In this document: one piece after another, positions 1 to 9,362 of the stretch | Layout: every line of letters starts with the position of its first letter | Numbering within the stretch: position 1 is the first letter of the stretch | Program-made: the position numbers and the translations under genes | Assembly: GCA_030609775.1 (NCBI GenBank) | Contig: JAUWTD010000009.1 | Span: forward strand, 1 to 33,703 | Source: Candidatus Altarchaeota archaeon | Lineage (GTDB): Archaea > Altiarchaeota > Altiarchaeia > IMC4 > QMZM01 | Direction of reading: 5' to 3' | DNA: 33,703 bases | The notes under the pieces: model-generated | What the model was told of the DNA's origin: nothing | The model's input: the letters and a program-made list of their open reading frames with translations, nothing else | Databases searched by the model: none

Positions 1-1
1 A

Positions 2-613
2 TTTTACCAGTTCCTTGAACTATTCCTTGAAAAACTTAGCAGTGAAGGCCCCACAATAGATACACTCATATTTGGAGGAGTGGGTTCAGTTGCAGGATTC
101 ATCGCATTCATAATAGCCGTCCGCGCAGCATTCTTCTCTCTTAGAAAAATTCATTTAAGGGGGAAAGTCCCTGGAAAAATAGTAACTGCAGCCAAAGAAG
201 ACAGCAAAAGAAAAATCAAAAAACATGACATAAAAGAAATAACCTCGATCCAAGCACTCAAAGAAGACAAAAGGCTAGGTGTTGTAGTCGCCTACCTTAT
301 TGTTGCAGAATTCGGAGTCATATCATCAAAAACCATCGCAGCCCCAAATACCACAGTGGGTATGGCATTCTTCGCCACATTCATGCTAGCGGCGTTTTTC
401 TTCATCTATCAAAGCTACAGCGACTACCTGAAGGGACTGAGGCATTTAATGGTCGTTTTCGTGGTGGGGGGAATACTTTCAATAATACTAGGATATTTCT
501 GGGGAGGATACCCTCTAGAAGAACTGCTATCTGAAGCATATTTTGTCTCAGATTCAATGGTAGCATTCGTAACAGGCATAGCAGTAAGCCTCTTTATGGG
601 AAGCAAAGGATAA
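2..613 (+). CDS. Membrane protein, 5'-truncated by the window edge
   Basis: Frame is open from base 2 through the GTG at 80; several hydrophobic segments (AFFATFMLAAFFFIYQ, HLMVVFVVGGILSIILGYFWGG). Confidence 0.7.
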   Translation, partial: FYQFLELFLEKLSSEGPTIDTLIFGGVGSVAGFIAFIIAVRAAFFSLRKIHLRGKVPGKIVTAAKEDSKRKIKKHDIKEITSIQALKEDKRLGVVVAYLIVAEFGVISSKTIAAPNTTVGMAFFATFMLAAFFFIYQSYSDYLKGLRHLMVVFVVGGILSIILGYFWGGYPLEELLSEAYFVSDSMVAFVTGIAVSLFMGSKG

Positions 614-674
614 AAGGTTATTCTCAGATAATCTGCCATTAACCTTGCTAAAAAAATAGTATGTTTCTTGCATT

Positions 675-797
675 TTACCAGGAGGGATCAACCTCCATCT
701 TCCCGTCTTTGAATTTGATATACTTCTTAATCAGGCACTTAACAACCTTCACTAAAGCATCTACTTTTTCTTTGTCTCGAGGTTTACGCCTAATCAT
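675..797 (-). CDS. Small Lys-rich protein, 40 aa (MIRRKPRDKEKVDALVKVVKCLIKKYIKFKDGKMEVDPSW)
   Basis: ATG-to-TAA minus-strand ORF below the 60-aa track cutoff; protein-like composition, in an otherwise empty gap. Confidence 0.4.
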   Translation of the reverse strand: MIRRKPRDKEKVDALVKVVKCLIKKYIKFKDGKMEVDPSW

Positions 798-907
798 CTT
801 TTATCTATTCCCTCTGTTAATTATTGCAATTAGTTATTTTTGAGGTATGCACATAAAACATCCACAGAAAGAAACATGTTGGTGAAACCCACAGCATCGA
901 AAAAACC

Positions 908-967
908 GTGGAGAAAACTGTGGAGAAAACTTCGGAGAAAACTGTGGAGAAAACTTCGGAGAAAAAA
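908..967. repeat. Five tandem copies of a 12-bp unit (gtggagaaaact / tcggagaaaact)
   Basis: Units at 908, 920, 932, 944 and 956, with alternating gt/tc starts; last unit diverges at its end. Confidence 0.9.
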
Positions 968-1088
968 ACCAGATTAATAAAGGAAATCCTGTAATCACCA
1001 CGAAAAAAACTAAACAAAGAATAACCTATCTAATGATAAAGTGTGTTGGATAGCAGATTATTTTATATTGTGTAATCAGAGTTATATT

Positions 1089-1997
1089 ATGGTGAAAACC
1101 TTGTATGTTAAAGACATAGGATCAGAGAAACCCGTAGAGATGCAGTTAGCAGTATACTCGATCCGAGTCAAAAAAACCCGGAACGGCGACCACTTCATCC
1201 AGTTTGTTTTAGGTGACAGAACCGGCACAATAAATGCGAACCACTGGACCTCCAAAACCAAAAAAACCCACCAGATACTAGACGGGTTAACTGAAGGAGA
1301 CGTCGTTGAGGTTAAAGGCAGTGTAGGAAGATTCAACAACGAATACAATCTAACAGTCAGCCCCAATAAAGGAGAATACGTGCGCCGCATAGATACGGCA
1401 GAGTATGATGAATCCGACTTCAAGTACGCAGTAGACCGAGACCGGGATAAATTATTTGCTGAACTCAAAGAGTATATGGACCAAGTCACTGACACCTTCC
1501 TAAAGACGCTGGTGGAATCATTTCTATGTGACCCGGAACTAAAACAGTCTTTTATTAATTGCCCGGCCGCCCAAAGAAAACACCACAACTACCTAGGGGG
1601 TCTGATGGAGCACACATTGGGTGTGCTCAAACTCTGCGACTGCATGCAAGCATATTATAAGGGGATTGATCGAGACCTGGTTATTGTAGGGGCAATACTG
1701 CATGATTTAGGTAAAATATATACATACGAGTACGAGCGTATGGCGATATCCTGGACCGAAGAAGGAACACACCTAAACCACATAATATCATGCGATCAAC
1801 TGATATCAGAACACATCAAGGAAATAAATAACTTTCCTAAGGATTTAGAATTAAAGTTGCGTAATATGCTGTTAAGTCATCATGGGGAGGTGTCGAATGG
1901 CTGGGGTTCGGCGGTGAACCCCCAGACACCTGAAGCAGTTCTACTACATTACGCAGATTTATTGGATTCCAGGGTTAAAGGAAGACTAGATGAGTAG
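1089..1997 (+). CDS. YhaM-like 3'-5' exoribonuclease (OB fold + HD domain)
   Basis: N-terminal OB-like region (QFVLGDRTGTINANHW...EGDVVEVKGSVGRFNNEYNLTV); HD motifs HHNYLGGLMEHTLGV, ILHDLGK, LLSHHGE. ATG at 1089 preferred over the track start at 1041. Confidence 0.85.
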   Translation: MVKTLYVKDIGSEKPVEMQLAVYSIRVKKTRNGDHFIQFVLGDRTGTINANHWTSKTKKTHQILDGLTEGDVVEVKGSVGRFNNEYNLTVSPNKGEYVRRIDTAEYDESDFKYAVDRDRDKLFAELKEYMDQVTDTFLKTLVESFLCDPELKQSFINCPAAQRKHHNYLGGLMEHTLGVLKLCDCMQAYYKGIDRDLVIVGAILHDLGKIYTYEYERMAISWTEEGTHLNHIISCDQLISEHIKEINNFPKDLELKLRNMLLSHHGEVSNGWGSAVNPQTPEAVLLHYADLLDSRVKGRLDE

Positions 1998-2000
1998 GTA

Positions 2001-4481
2001 TTATATGTATGTGTTTATCGTATCTTGTTTATCAGTTATTTTCAGCACAGGATACCGGCCCCGGGTTCGATGAATCACGTCCTTGGAGATTAGATCATTT
2101 ATTTTATCAAGCACCTGCTTCTGCGTTAAATGCGACAAAACACCATAATATTTGGACTCATTGAATCCTTTCCCGATTATTTTTTTGTTTTTTGATCCGG
2201 TTAATATACCCGAAACCAATCCGCTTCCGAACCGTGATTTAGTTTCTGTGATAGTTTCCAAAATGAGTTGGGTTAGGTTTAAATCAACCCGACCTGAATC
2301 GGTTTTAGGAGGTAGAGTATCTTCTACACTGGAATCCTTGGATAGGTCTGGCCCCTGCATGGAACCCCATTCCTTGATTTTTTGGGTTATTAATGATTCG
2401 GCTTCATTTGAATGAATCACCTGCATTTCATTTTGCATCCAATCCGGAAGCAATTTCATAACACCAAAGGAGGACACATCACAGTACCGTGAATCACCTA
2501 AGAGGAGTATTCCCCGCTCCCGGGGGCTTCTTATGCATCGACCCAAGGCCTGGACTGCCGCAGTTACAGCTGAGAGATAATAGCCTATCTCTTTACCTGC
2601 GCCCCGCCCAAACATACGCTCATAGTAGTGATTGATTTTCTTTTGTTTCAGGTTCCACTGAGATAGGGGAAGACCTATAACTGCTACAGCGTTCATTGCT
2701 TCCCCTGTGAAATCAACGCCTTCACTAAAACTCCCCCGGCATACACCCAATAAAGCGGCGTTCCCATGATTTTTGTATTCTTCGATAAATTTGTGTTTGT
2801 TTATCATCCGGCTTTCATCCATTAATTCCTTCCCAGACCTCTGAGACAGGCCCAGAGAGTAGCTAAGATATTCTTCTTTCAAACCATAACTTGTGAAAAA
2901 TAATGCAATATTTCCTTCAACTGCAAACAATGCTTTCATGCATTCTTTTATGTTAGCACGGTTCATCTCATTTTCACGGAGTCTCCTCTGAGAACTTGTG
3001 TCCTTACAGCAGAGTATAAACCGGTTTTCCAGAGGAAACGGAGAAGAAATGTTCATTTCCCGAGTATTGATTTCATCATAGAACAAAAGCTTACGATATA
3101 GTTTTGTCGGCGTTAATGTCCCGGAAAGGAGTGTTAGTGATCTGAAAGAGTCCGAGAGATATTTCACTGCATCCCGGGGATCTATATCGATTATTTTCAT
3201 GGAGATATCATAGTCTTCGATATTGATTCGCCCATCAAGGGTTTCTCCAACAGTTTTCGACAAAGGTTTGATGGATACCATCTTGATGTATCGGTCCTCT
3301 GATTTGTCAAGGATCTGTTTTAATGCTTCAGCCACCCGACATATGCCCGGAAGAGGTGTTTCATCAGGGATCTGCAGGCTCTGTTTCTTTTTATGGAATT
3401 GGGTTCTTATGGATTCTGCTGCAGAATATAAACGCTCTAATGATTCAGAATCAGGCTTAAACATTTCTTCTTTAGACACTACATCCTCAATTAATCCACC
3501 TAAAAGCTCAGAGTTGTGTTTACTTGAAAACCAATTATACAAAAAAAGGTTAAGGTCTTCTAGGAGGATGACTACGTCAACAATATTTTTTTTAATTGAT
3601 TCCAGGGAATATTCGATGTCATATAGTTTTCCCTCATTAACTAACTGAAGTGCATCCAAAACATCTTTTTTACTGAACTCCAGTGAACAGATATCTTGCA
3701 GATACGCAGATAGATTATGTGCTTCATCCACTACCAGATGCACATCTTCAAAGCCACAGCCAAACCAATTAGAGCTAATAACAGATTCCCTGACATTCGG
3801 ATCAAGAAGATAATGATAGTGGAGGACTATAACATCAGATCTGCTTAACGTATTCTTCATAAGCTCATAGGGACACTTAGGATATATTCGGTTAACACAG
3901 TACATAAAAAATTTTTCAGGGGTCACAGGATTATTTAGCTGATCATTAATCAGCCTCATCGCTTCACCATTAAACAAAGACTTACTCTGATCCTCTTGGA
4001 AACAATTAATGAGATACGGACAGAATAATTCATCAGGCTTAGTAAAGCCCATGCTAGAAATCCAGTCCCGACCATACCAAACAACACCCTTTTTTATCCG
4101 GGATAAAGAATTCTTACGCATGAGACCGCATAAGTCATAGTCCACATTCATTGGGCAAACATTACCTCGTCCAACAAGCAAACCAAATTTTAAGTTGCTA
4201 TGTTTTCTTTTAACACGCATAAATTCCTGAATAAACATCCGATACTGGCTGTGGGTTCTAGTAATTACGGCAAGTTTCTCATCCTTTGACATAGCCTCCA
4301 AGACACCACCCAAAACCATGGCAGTCTTCCCTGTTCCAGTCGGACTATTCAACAATAAAGGAATACCTTCCCTAACAGAATCAAATATGCCTTCCACACC
4401 CTCTTTTTGGTGAGGTCTAAAACATTTATGTGGAAAAAACCAAAATCTTCGTCCAGAACAGCCATCGATACTATTTAACAC
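2001..4481 (-). CDS. XPD/Rad3/DinG-like SF2 helicase with Cys-rich (probable FeS) insertion and C-terminal RQC-like winged helix
   Basis: Walker A NSPTGTGKTA; GRGNVC plus downstream Cys; VVDEAHNL; LLSGTLTP; QALGRCIRSPRERG; C-terminal RFGSGLVSGILTGSKNKKI...YYG...YPVLKIT. Confidence 0.88.
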   Translation of the reverse strand: MLNSIDGCSGRRFWFFPHKCFRPHQKEGVEGIFDSVREGIPLLLNSPTGTGKTAMVLGGVLEAMSKDEKLAVITRTHSQYRMFIQEFMRVKRKHSNLKFGLLVGRGNVCPMNVDYDLCGLMRKNSLSRIKKGVVWYGRDWISSMGFTKPDELFCPYLINCFQEDQSKSLFNGEAMRLINDQLNNPVTPEKFFMYCVNRIYPKCPYELMKNTLSRSDVIVLHYHYLLDPNVRESVISSNWFGCGFEDVHLVVDEAHNLSAYLQDICSLEFSKKDVLDALQLVNEGKLYDIEYSLESIKKNIVDVVILLEDLNLFLYNWFSSKHNSELLGGLIEDVVSKEEMFKPDSESLERLYSAAESIRTQFHKKKQSLQIPDETPLPGICRVAEALKQILDKSEDRYIKMVSIKPLSKTVGETLDGRINIEDYDISMKIIDIDPRDAVKYLSDSFRSLTLLSGTLTPTKLYRKLLFYDEINTREMNISSPFPLENRFILCCKDTSSQRRLRENEMNRANIKECMKALFAVEGNIALFFTSYGLKEEYLSYSLGLSQRSGKELMDESRMINKHKFIEEYKNHGNAALLGVCRGSFSEGVDFTGEAMNAVAVIGLPLSQWNLKQKKINHYYERMFGRGAGKEIGYYLSAVTAAVQALGRCIRSPRERGILLLGDSRYCDVSSFGVMKLLPDWMQNEMQVIHSNEAESLITQKIKEWGSMQGPDLSKDSSVEDTLPPKTDSGRVDLNLTQLILETITETKSRFGSGLVSGILTGSKNKKIIGKGFNESKYYGVLSHLTQKQVLDKINDLISKDVIHRTRGRYPVLKITDKQDTINTYI

Positions 4482-4493
4482 ATCAACAATAAC

Positions 4494-5147
4494 TTAATAA
4501 CACCAAGGGGGTATGATTCGAATTGGTGCCTCGTTTCTAGGTATTCCAAACCAGTTTAAGGCTTTTGCTATGAGGTTTATAATAGAGAGCCCAATCCAAA
4601 ACATGACCATCAACAAAAATGAAGAGACTACCAAAAAGAAGATGAATATGATTAGGGATTTATCAAAGCCAAATCTCGCATTGATTGCAACATATAACAG
4701 ATACAGCCCATAGCCTATGCCCAGGTAATGCAAGACTATTGTTAATATATGGGCTCTGAATAGTCCAGTGAGCAGGACAACTGATAGAGGATATGCGATA
4801 ATAGAGATAATTTCTTCGGGTTCTACTTCCCTGCCAGTCAGGCCTTTACCGAAAAGAGAGATGATGGCCCCAGCTGCAATAGGCAAAAACACAAGAACAA
4901 GATAGGTAACAAACGCTGATTCAATAGCTGAATTAATCTGGCATGTGCTCTCAGAATCAAACCCTGCCTTATAATAGAGGTTCATAAAATAACCTATAAA
5001 GAGGGGGACACCAAAAGCCAATAGGTATCCGACCATATGACGGGAGGACTCCGGATCCAGTTCTTCGAAGAATTTGTTTGTTTTAGACGGAGTTATCATC
5101 CTAACAAAATTGATAACTTCGTTTTTAAATGACTTGATAAGACCCAT
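4494..5147 (-). CDS. Yip1-domain-like integral membrane protein
   Basis: About five hydrophobic segments; N-terminal amphipathic part then multi-TM core. Confidence 0.6.
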   Translation of the reverse strand: MGLIKSFKNEVINFVRMITPSKTNKFFEELDPESSRHMVGYLLAFGVPLFIGYFMNLYYKAGFDSESTCQINSAIESAFVTYLVLVFLPIAAGAIISLFGKGLTGREVEPEEIISIIAYPLSVVLLTGLFRAHILTIVLHYLGIGYGLYLLYVAINARFGFDKSLIIFIFFLVVSSFLLMVMFWIGLSIINLIAKALNWFGIPRNEAPIRIIPPWCY

Positions 5148-5212
5148 TTTTATCCCCAGATAGTTAATTGTTATTATTACTCTTTCATTAAATTAGTAAT
5201 CCGTAAATAAAA

Positions 5213-6331
5213 ATGTATAGCATTGTAGTAGTCAGATATGGAGAAATATTTTTAAAAAGCGAGTATGTTAAAAGAAAGTTTGAAAACAGATTCATAGAAA
5301 ATATACGATATATGCTCAAGAAAAAAGGTCTTGAAGGCAAAATCATGCGGAGAAGGCATAGAATATACATAAAAACCAGTGAAGCCGACCAGATTGCTCA
5401 TTTTCTGAGCAGGGTCTTTGGCGTGGTATCTGTAAGCCCTGCAATCGAAACCTCGGCAGATATTGAAATAATCGCTGAGGAAGGGCTTAAACTGGCAAAA
5501 AAAACAATATCAGAGAAAGAATGTTTCGCTGTGAGAGCCAAGAGAACAGGACAGCACAGCTTCGGCAGCATGGATGTGGAAAGAGCGGTCGCATCAAGGA
5601 TAATAGAGGAAATCGGTGCCCCGGTTAACTTAACTAACCCAGACAAAACAATATTTGTAGAGATAATGCAAGAAGACGCATTCGTATTTGATAAAAAGAT
5701 ACAAGGAGTGGGAGGACTACCCTATGGAACACAAAGCAAAGTCGTTGCGTTAGTCTCTTTGGGAATTGATTCCCCGGTGGCTGCGTGGATGATGATGCAT
5801 AGAGGCTGCAAGGTAGTTGCGCTGCACTTCAACATAGAAGAGAGGACAGGAGGAATAGAAGATATCCTAAAGGTACTTGAGGAGTTTTCCATTCACAGGA
5901 TAAAGCTTTATGTCGTACCCTATGACAATATTCTTGCAGATATTGCAAAAAATTCAGGCAAATATGCCTGCGTTATCTGTAAAAGAACCATGCTGAGGAT
6001 TGCACAAAAAATATCTGCCATAGAGAAAGCCCATGGCATAGTCACAGGAGACAGCATTGGACAGGTTGCAAGCCAGACCATCGAAAATTTGGAGACACTC
6101 AGCGAGGTTGCATCACCCATCTACAGGCCCTTGATAGGCATGGACAAAAAAGAGATAATAGACAAAGCAAGGATAATAGAAACCTATAAACTTGCGGATA
6201 AAAGAAGATGCTGGTTTGTACCTAAAAAACCTGCAACAATATCAGATCTGGATGAAATAAAGGCAATAGAGTCAAAGATAGGTATAGGGAAACTTATAGA
6301 TGAAATAGATTTAGAATGTTTAGTAAAATAG
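5213..6331 (+). CDS. thiI: tRNA 4-thiouridine sulfurtransferase ThiI (archaeal, no rhodanese domain)
   Basis: THUMP-like N-terminus, PP-loop VSLGIDSPVAAW, CVIC (CXXC) motif. Confidence 0.9.
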   Translation: MYSIVVVRYGEIFLKSEYVKRKFENRFIENIRYMLKKKGLEGKIMRRRHRIYIKTSEADQIAHFLSRVFGVVSVSPAIETSADIEIIAEEGLKLAKKTISEKECFAVRAKRTGQHSFGSMDVERAVASRIIEEIGAPVNLTNPDKTIFVEIMQEDAFVFDKKIQGVGGLPYGTQSKVVALVSLGIDSPVAAWMMMHRGCKVVALHFNIEERTGGIEDILKVLEEFSIHRIKLYVVPYDNILADIAKNSGKYACVICKRTMLRIAQKISAIEKAHGIVTGDSIGQVASQTIENLETLSEVASPIYRPLIGMDKKEIIDKARIIETYKLADKRRCWFVPKKPATISDLDEIKAIESKIGIGKLIDEIDLECLVK

Positions 6332-7059
6332 TTTTATTTTATAGTAGAGACTCCGCCGGAAGAAATATTGCAAGAATCCTGGAAAAAATATCTGATGTGA
6401 ACATAGTCAGAGTAGAAAAAGAAATCCTATATCATAAGACGCTGCAAATAAACCCGGAGGTATGTATTGTTGCATCAAGGCATAAATCAGACTCAGGGAT
6501 CCAGGTTCTAACAACCCATTCACCAGGAAACTTTGGCACTGCAGAGTTTGGCGGAAATCTGCGTGAACTCTCTATTGCCCCGGCAACGTATCTGCGGAAG
6601 GCACTCATCTGTCTGGAGGAGGAAAAAGAAAAAAGAGACCTAGAATATGAAACAAGCTTTGAGGCAACACATCATGGACCAACATCCCTTGGATTCCCGA
6701 TAATGTTTGTTGAGGTAGGCAGCTCAGAAAAACAATGGAGTGATTTGGATGCATGCAGCGCTGTTGCAGAGGCCATAAAAAGGCTTGTTGAATCAGAGCC
6801 TGAGGACACACCTTCTGCAATAGGTTTAGGGGGAGGACACTATTGCAGAAAGTTTTCAAAGATCAGAAAATATGCAATAGGCCACATCTGCCCAAAACAC
6901 AATTTAGGTAGATTAGATAAGGTCATGATAGAGCAGATGATAGCAAAAACAATGCCTAAACCAGAGGTTGCATTAATTGAGAAAAAAGGCATGGGCACAG
7001 AAAAACATAGGATCATCGGTTTACTTGAAGAAACAGGATTAGATGTTGTGAAAATCTAA
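6316..7059 (+). CDS. dtdA: Archaeal D-aminoacyl-tRNA deacylase (DTD2 family)
   Basis: ATHHGPTSLGFPIMFVEVGSSEKQW, GGGHYCRKF; overlaps the thiI 3' end by 16 bp. Confidence 0.88.
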   Translation: MFSKIVLFYSRDSAGRNIARILEKISDVNIVRVEKEILYHKTLQINPEVCIVASRHKSDSGIQVLTTHSPGNFGTAEFGGNLRELSIAPATYLRKALICLEEEKEKRDLEYETSFEATHHGPTSLGFPIMFVEVGSSEKQWSDLDACSAVAEAIKRLVESEPEDTPSAIGLGGGHYCRKFSKIRKYAIGHICPKHNLGRLDKVMIEQMIAKTMPKPEVALIEKKGMGTEKHRIIGLLEETGLDVVKI

Positions 7060-8060
7060 CCCTCCCTCATATTCCGATATAATGGATCCACGTCATTTTC
7101 TGCAATCAAGGCATCCAAAACACCCCCTATCTTCAGCCTCCTCGTCAAATAGTCAGTTAACCTCATAGGATAGATCTGGGTGTGCAATATGTCATCTTCC
7201 ATAAGCCATAAGCCTGCGATAACTGCTAGATCCTGCCTGAAATCGTCGTATGAGAACTCCCACCTAACAACTAAAGGATTGCTTTTTCTTGAATGAATAT
7301 AATTCAGAGGTTTTGAAGGTAGCTTCAGGTGACATATATTTACGCCGTCTTTTTTCTCTGACACATACTCACAATCATCCAAAACCATATCCAATAAAAC
7401 AATATTCGGAACTTCAAAACCCATGCGCCTTGCCAGATCAGATGAATGAGAATCCTCAACCAAACCAATAACCTTCCCCATACCCATTAATTCCTTATGC
7501 AATCTAAGAGCCGCCTTATGTTCAGGGAATCCTGAAATCTTAGCTTCATTTTTCAACCTCGCAAGGTTAGTTTGGAGGCTTCCATCCACCAAAAAATAAT
7601 CCACACTCCCTGAATCCATACACCTATATGAATCCATTAAAGAGGCATACTCTCCCATAATCCTAAGAGAATTCATTCTAGAGTCTATATGCCTATACGG
7701 CAAAAAAACCCCGATATCAGGAAAAGAATTATACATTAGATTCACATACCCTATTTCCCCCTGCGCCAAAGGATCAGGATGCCTGCTTCCATCGAATTCA
7801 GAGTATAAGACAACCGGATGAGAACCCCAGATCGCATGATATCTAAGCTCTTTTTTGACTATTGCAGAGTCAACAGACAAAAAAGATATGTTTTTGGGTG
7901 TCTCTGGTTTCAGTTTTTGCACCCTAACATCCTCGGCAATAAATCTTTTGCGTAACAGCTCCCGATCAAACTCCTTTTTTGTTAATTCACCTGCAATATT
8001 TTTGAATTTATCCTCAAGAAAGGACGCATCAAACCTGAAGTCGGGGCTAAGAATCTCCAT
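7056..8060 (-). CDS. NurA-domain-like nuclease
   Basis: VDSAIVKKELRYH, YFLVDGSLQTNLARLK, IGLVEDSHSSDLARR are NurA-like Asp motifs. Confidence 0.65.
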   Translation of the reverse strand: MEILSPDFRFDASFLEDKFKNIAGELTKKEFDRELLRKRFIAEDVRVQKLKPETPKNISFLSVDSAIVKKELRYHAIWGSHPVVLYSEFDGSRHPDPLAQGEIGYVNLMYNSFPDIGVFLPYRHIDSRMNSLRIMGEYASLMDSYRCMDSGSVDYFLVDGSLQTNLARLKNEAKISGFPEHKAALRLHKELMGMGKVIGLVEDSHSSDLARRMGFEVPNIVLLDMVLDDCEYVSEKKDGVNICHLKLPSKPLNYIHSRKSNPLVVRWEFSYDDFRQDLAVIAGLWLMEDDILHTQIYPMRLTDYLTRRLKIGGVLDALIAENDVDPLYRNMREG

Positions 8061-8105
8061 TTTTAATCTATTGACTCAGAATAATATTATGAGTGGACAA
8101 TTAAA

Positions 8106-9362
8106 ATGAATCAAAAATTTCTTTTAAAGATAGCAGAAAAATTAGGCACACCCCTGTATGTTTACAGCGAAGAGCAGATAAGGAAAAATTATAGAGAATT
8201 TCTGTCAGCATTCAAGAGCAGATACAGGAATACAAAAATATTTTATGCATTAAAGGCCAATTCCTCACTTGCAATCTGCCACATACTCCGCCAAGAGGGT
8301 TCTTGCGCGGATGTTGTGTCCATAGGCGAACTTAAGGTAGCCCAGAGAATAGGTATAAAACCAAAAGATATAATATTCACAAACAACAGCAAAACAGACC
8401 AAGATTTAGATGACGCCATTGAAGCAGGTATCATAGTAAACATTGATTCAATCGATGAATTACATAGGTTACATAAGATAGCGAAAAACAAAAGAAAAGC
8501 AGTAAATGTCTCTTTTAGGGTGAATCCAGCAATAGATCCGAAAACACACCCAAAGATATCTACCGGCCTTAAAGAGTCTAAGTTCGGAATTCACTTAGAG
8601 AATAACATAGCGTTGGATGCATACATTACTGCCCAAACCCTTGATTGGATAGAAATCAAAGGAATACACACACATATAGGCTCACAGATAACAGACATGA
8701 ACGCATTTAAGGATATGACAGAAAAAATAATGCAGTTTACATTAGAGCTTAAAGAGAAAATAGGATTAGAGTTGAAATTCATAGACCTTGGAGGAGGACT
8801 AGGCATCCAATACACCGATGATGCGACTCCGACACCAGACGATTATGCAGGAACAATAATACCGGTTGTTAATGAATACAACAAAAAACTTAATTACGAA
8901 CCGGAACTATGGTTTGAACCAGGCAGATATATTTTAGGAAACGTAGGAGTGCTTTTATGCAAGGTCACAGGAGTTAAGGAGACCCCATATAAGAAGTTCG
9001 TAAACGTTGATGCAGGATTCAATGTATTGATGAGGCCTTCTATGTATGATTCATATCATAGAATCCAGGTCTTAAACAGGATTGATGAAAACGCAACCGA
9101 GACATATGACATAGTCGGAAACATCTGTGAATCAGGGGATATCTTGGCAAGAGAAAGAAAACTTCCAAGAGTCAAAGGAGGAGACATAATAGCAGTATAT
9201 GACACAGGCGCATATGGATTTAGTATGTCCAGCCAATACAACCAAAGACCCCGGCCTGCTGAAATACTTACATGGGGTGGAACAGTAGAGGTCATCAGGG
9301 AAAAAGAAACCTTTGACGACCTACTCAGAAACCAAAAAGCACCCAACGACCTCATAGATTAA
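8106..9362 (+). CDS. lysA: Diaminopimelate decarboxylase
   Basis: GTPLYVYSEEQIR, FYALKANSS, HTHIGSQI, GGGLGIQY, EPGRYI, ESGD. Confidence 0.95.
   Translation: MNQKFLLKIAEKLGTPLYVYSEEQIRKNYREFLSAFKSRYRNTKIFYALKANSSLAICHILRQEGSCADVVSIGELKVAQRIGIKPKDIIFTNNSKTDQDLDDAIEAGIIVNIDSIDELHRLHKIAKNKRKAVNVSFRVNPAIDPKTHPKISTGLKESKFGIHLENNIALDAYITAQTLDWIEIKGIHTHIGSQITDMNAFKDMTEKIMQFTLELKEKIGLELKFIDLGGGLGIQYTDDATPTPDDYAGTIIPVVNEYNKKLNYEPELWFEPGRYILGNVGVLLCKVTGVKETPYKKFVNVDAGFNVLMRPSMYDSYHRIQVLNRIDENATETYDIVGNICESGDILARERKLPRVKGGDIIAVYDTGAYGFSMSSQYNQRPRPAEILTWGGTVEVIREKETFDDLLRNQKAPNDLID

Noticed and set aside
661-843. 60-aa plus ORF
   Set aside because: Hydrophobic/Ser-rich translation typical of an antisense frame; the minus 40-aa ORF at 675-797 is more protein-like.
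908-967. CRISPR array
   Set aside because: Contiguous 12-bp tandem repeats with no spacers.
817-1017. 66-aa minus ORF with VFSTVFSEVFSTVF repeats
   Set aside because: Product of the 12-bp tandem repeat on the opposite strand; no other coding signal.
1082-1588. 168-aa minus-strand ORF
   Set aside because: Antisense to the clear YhaM-like gene; no recognisable domain.
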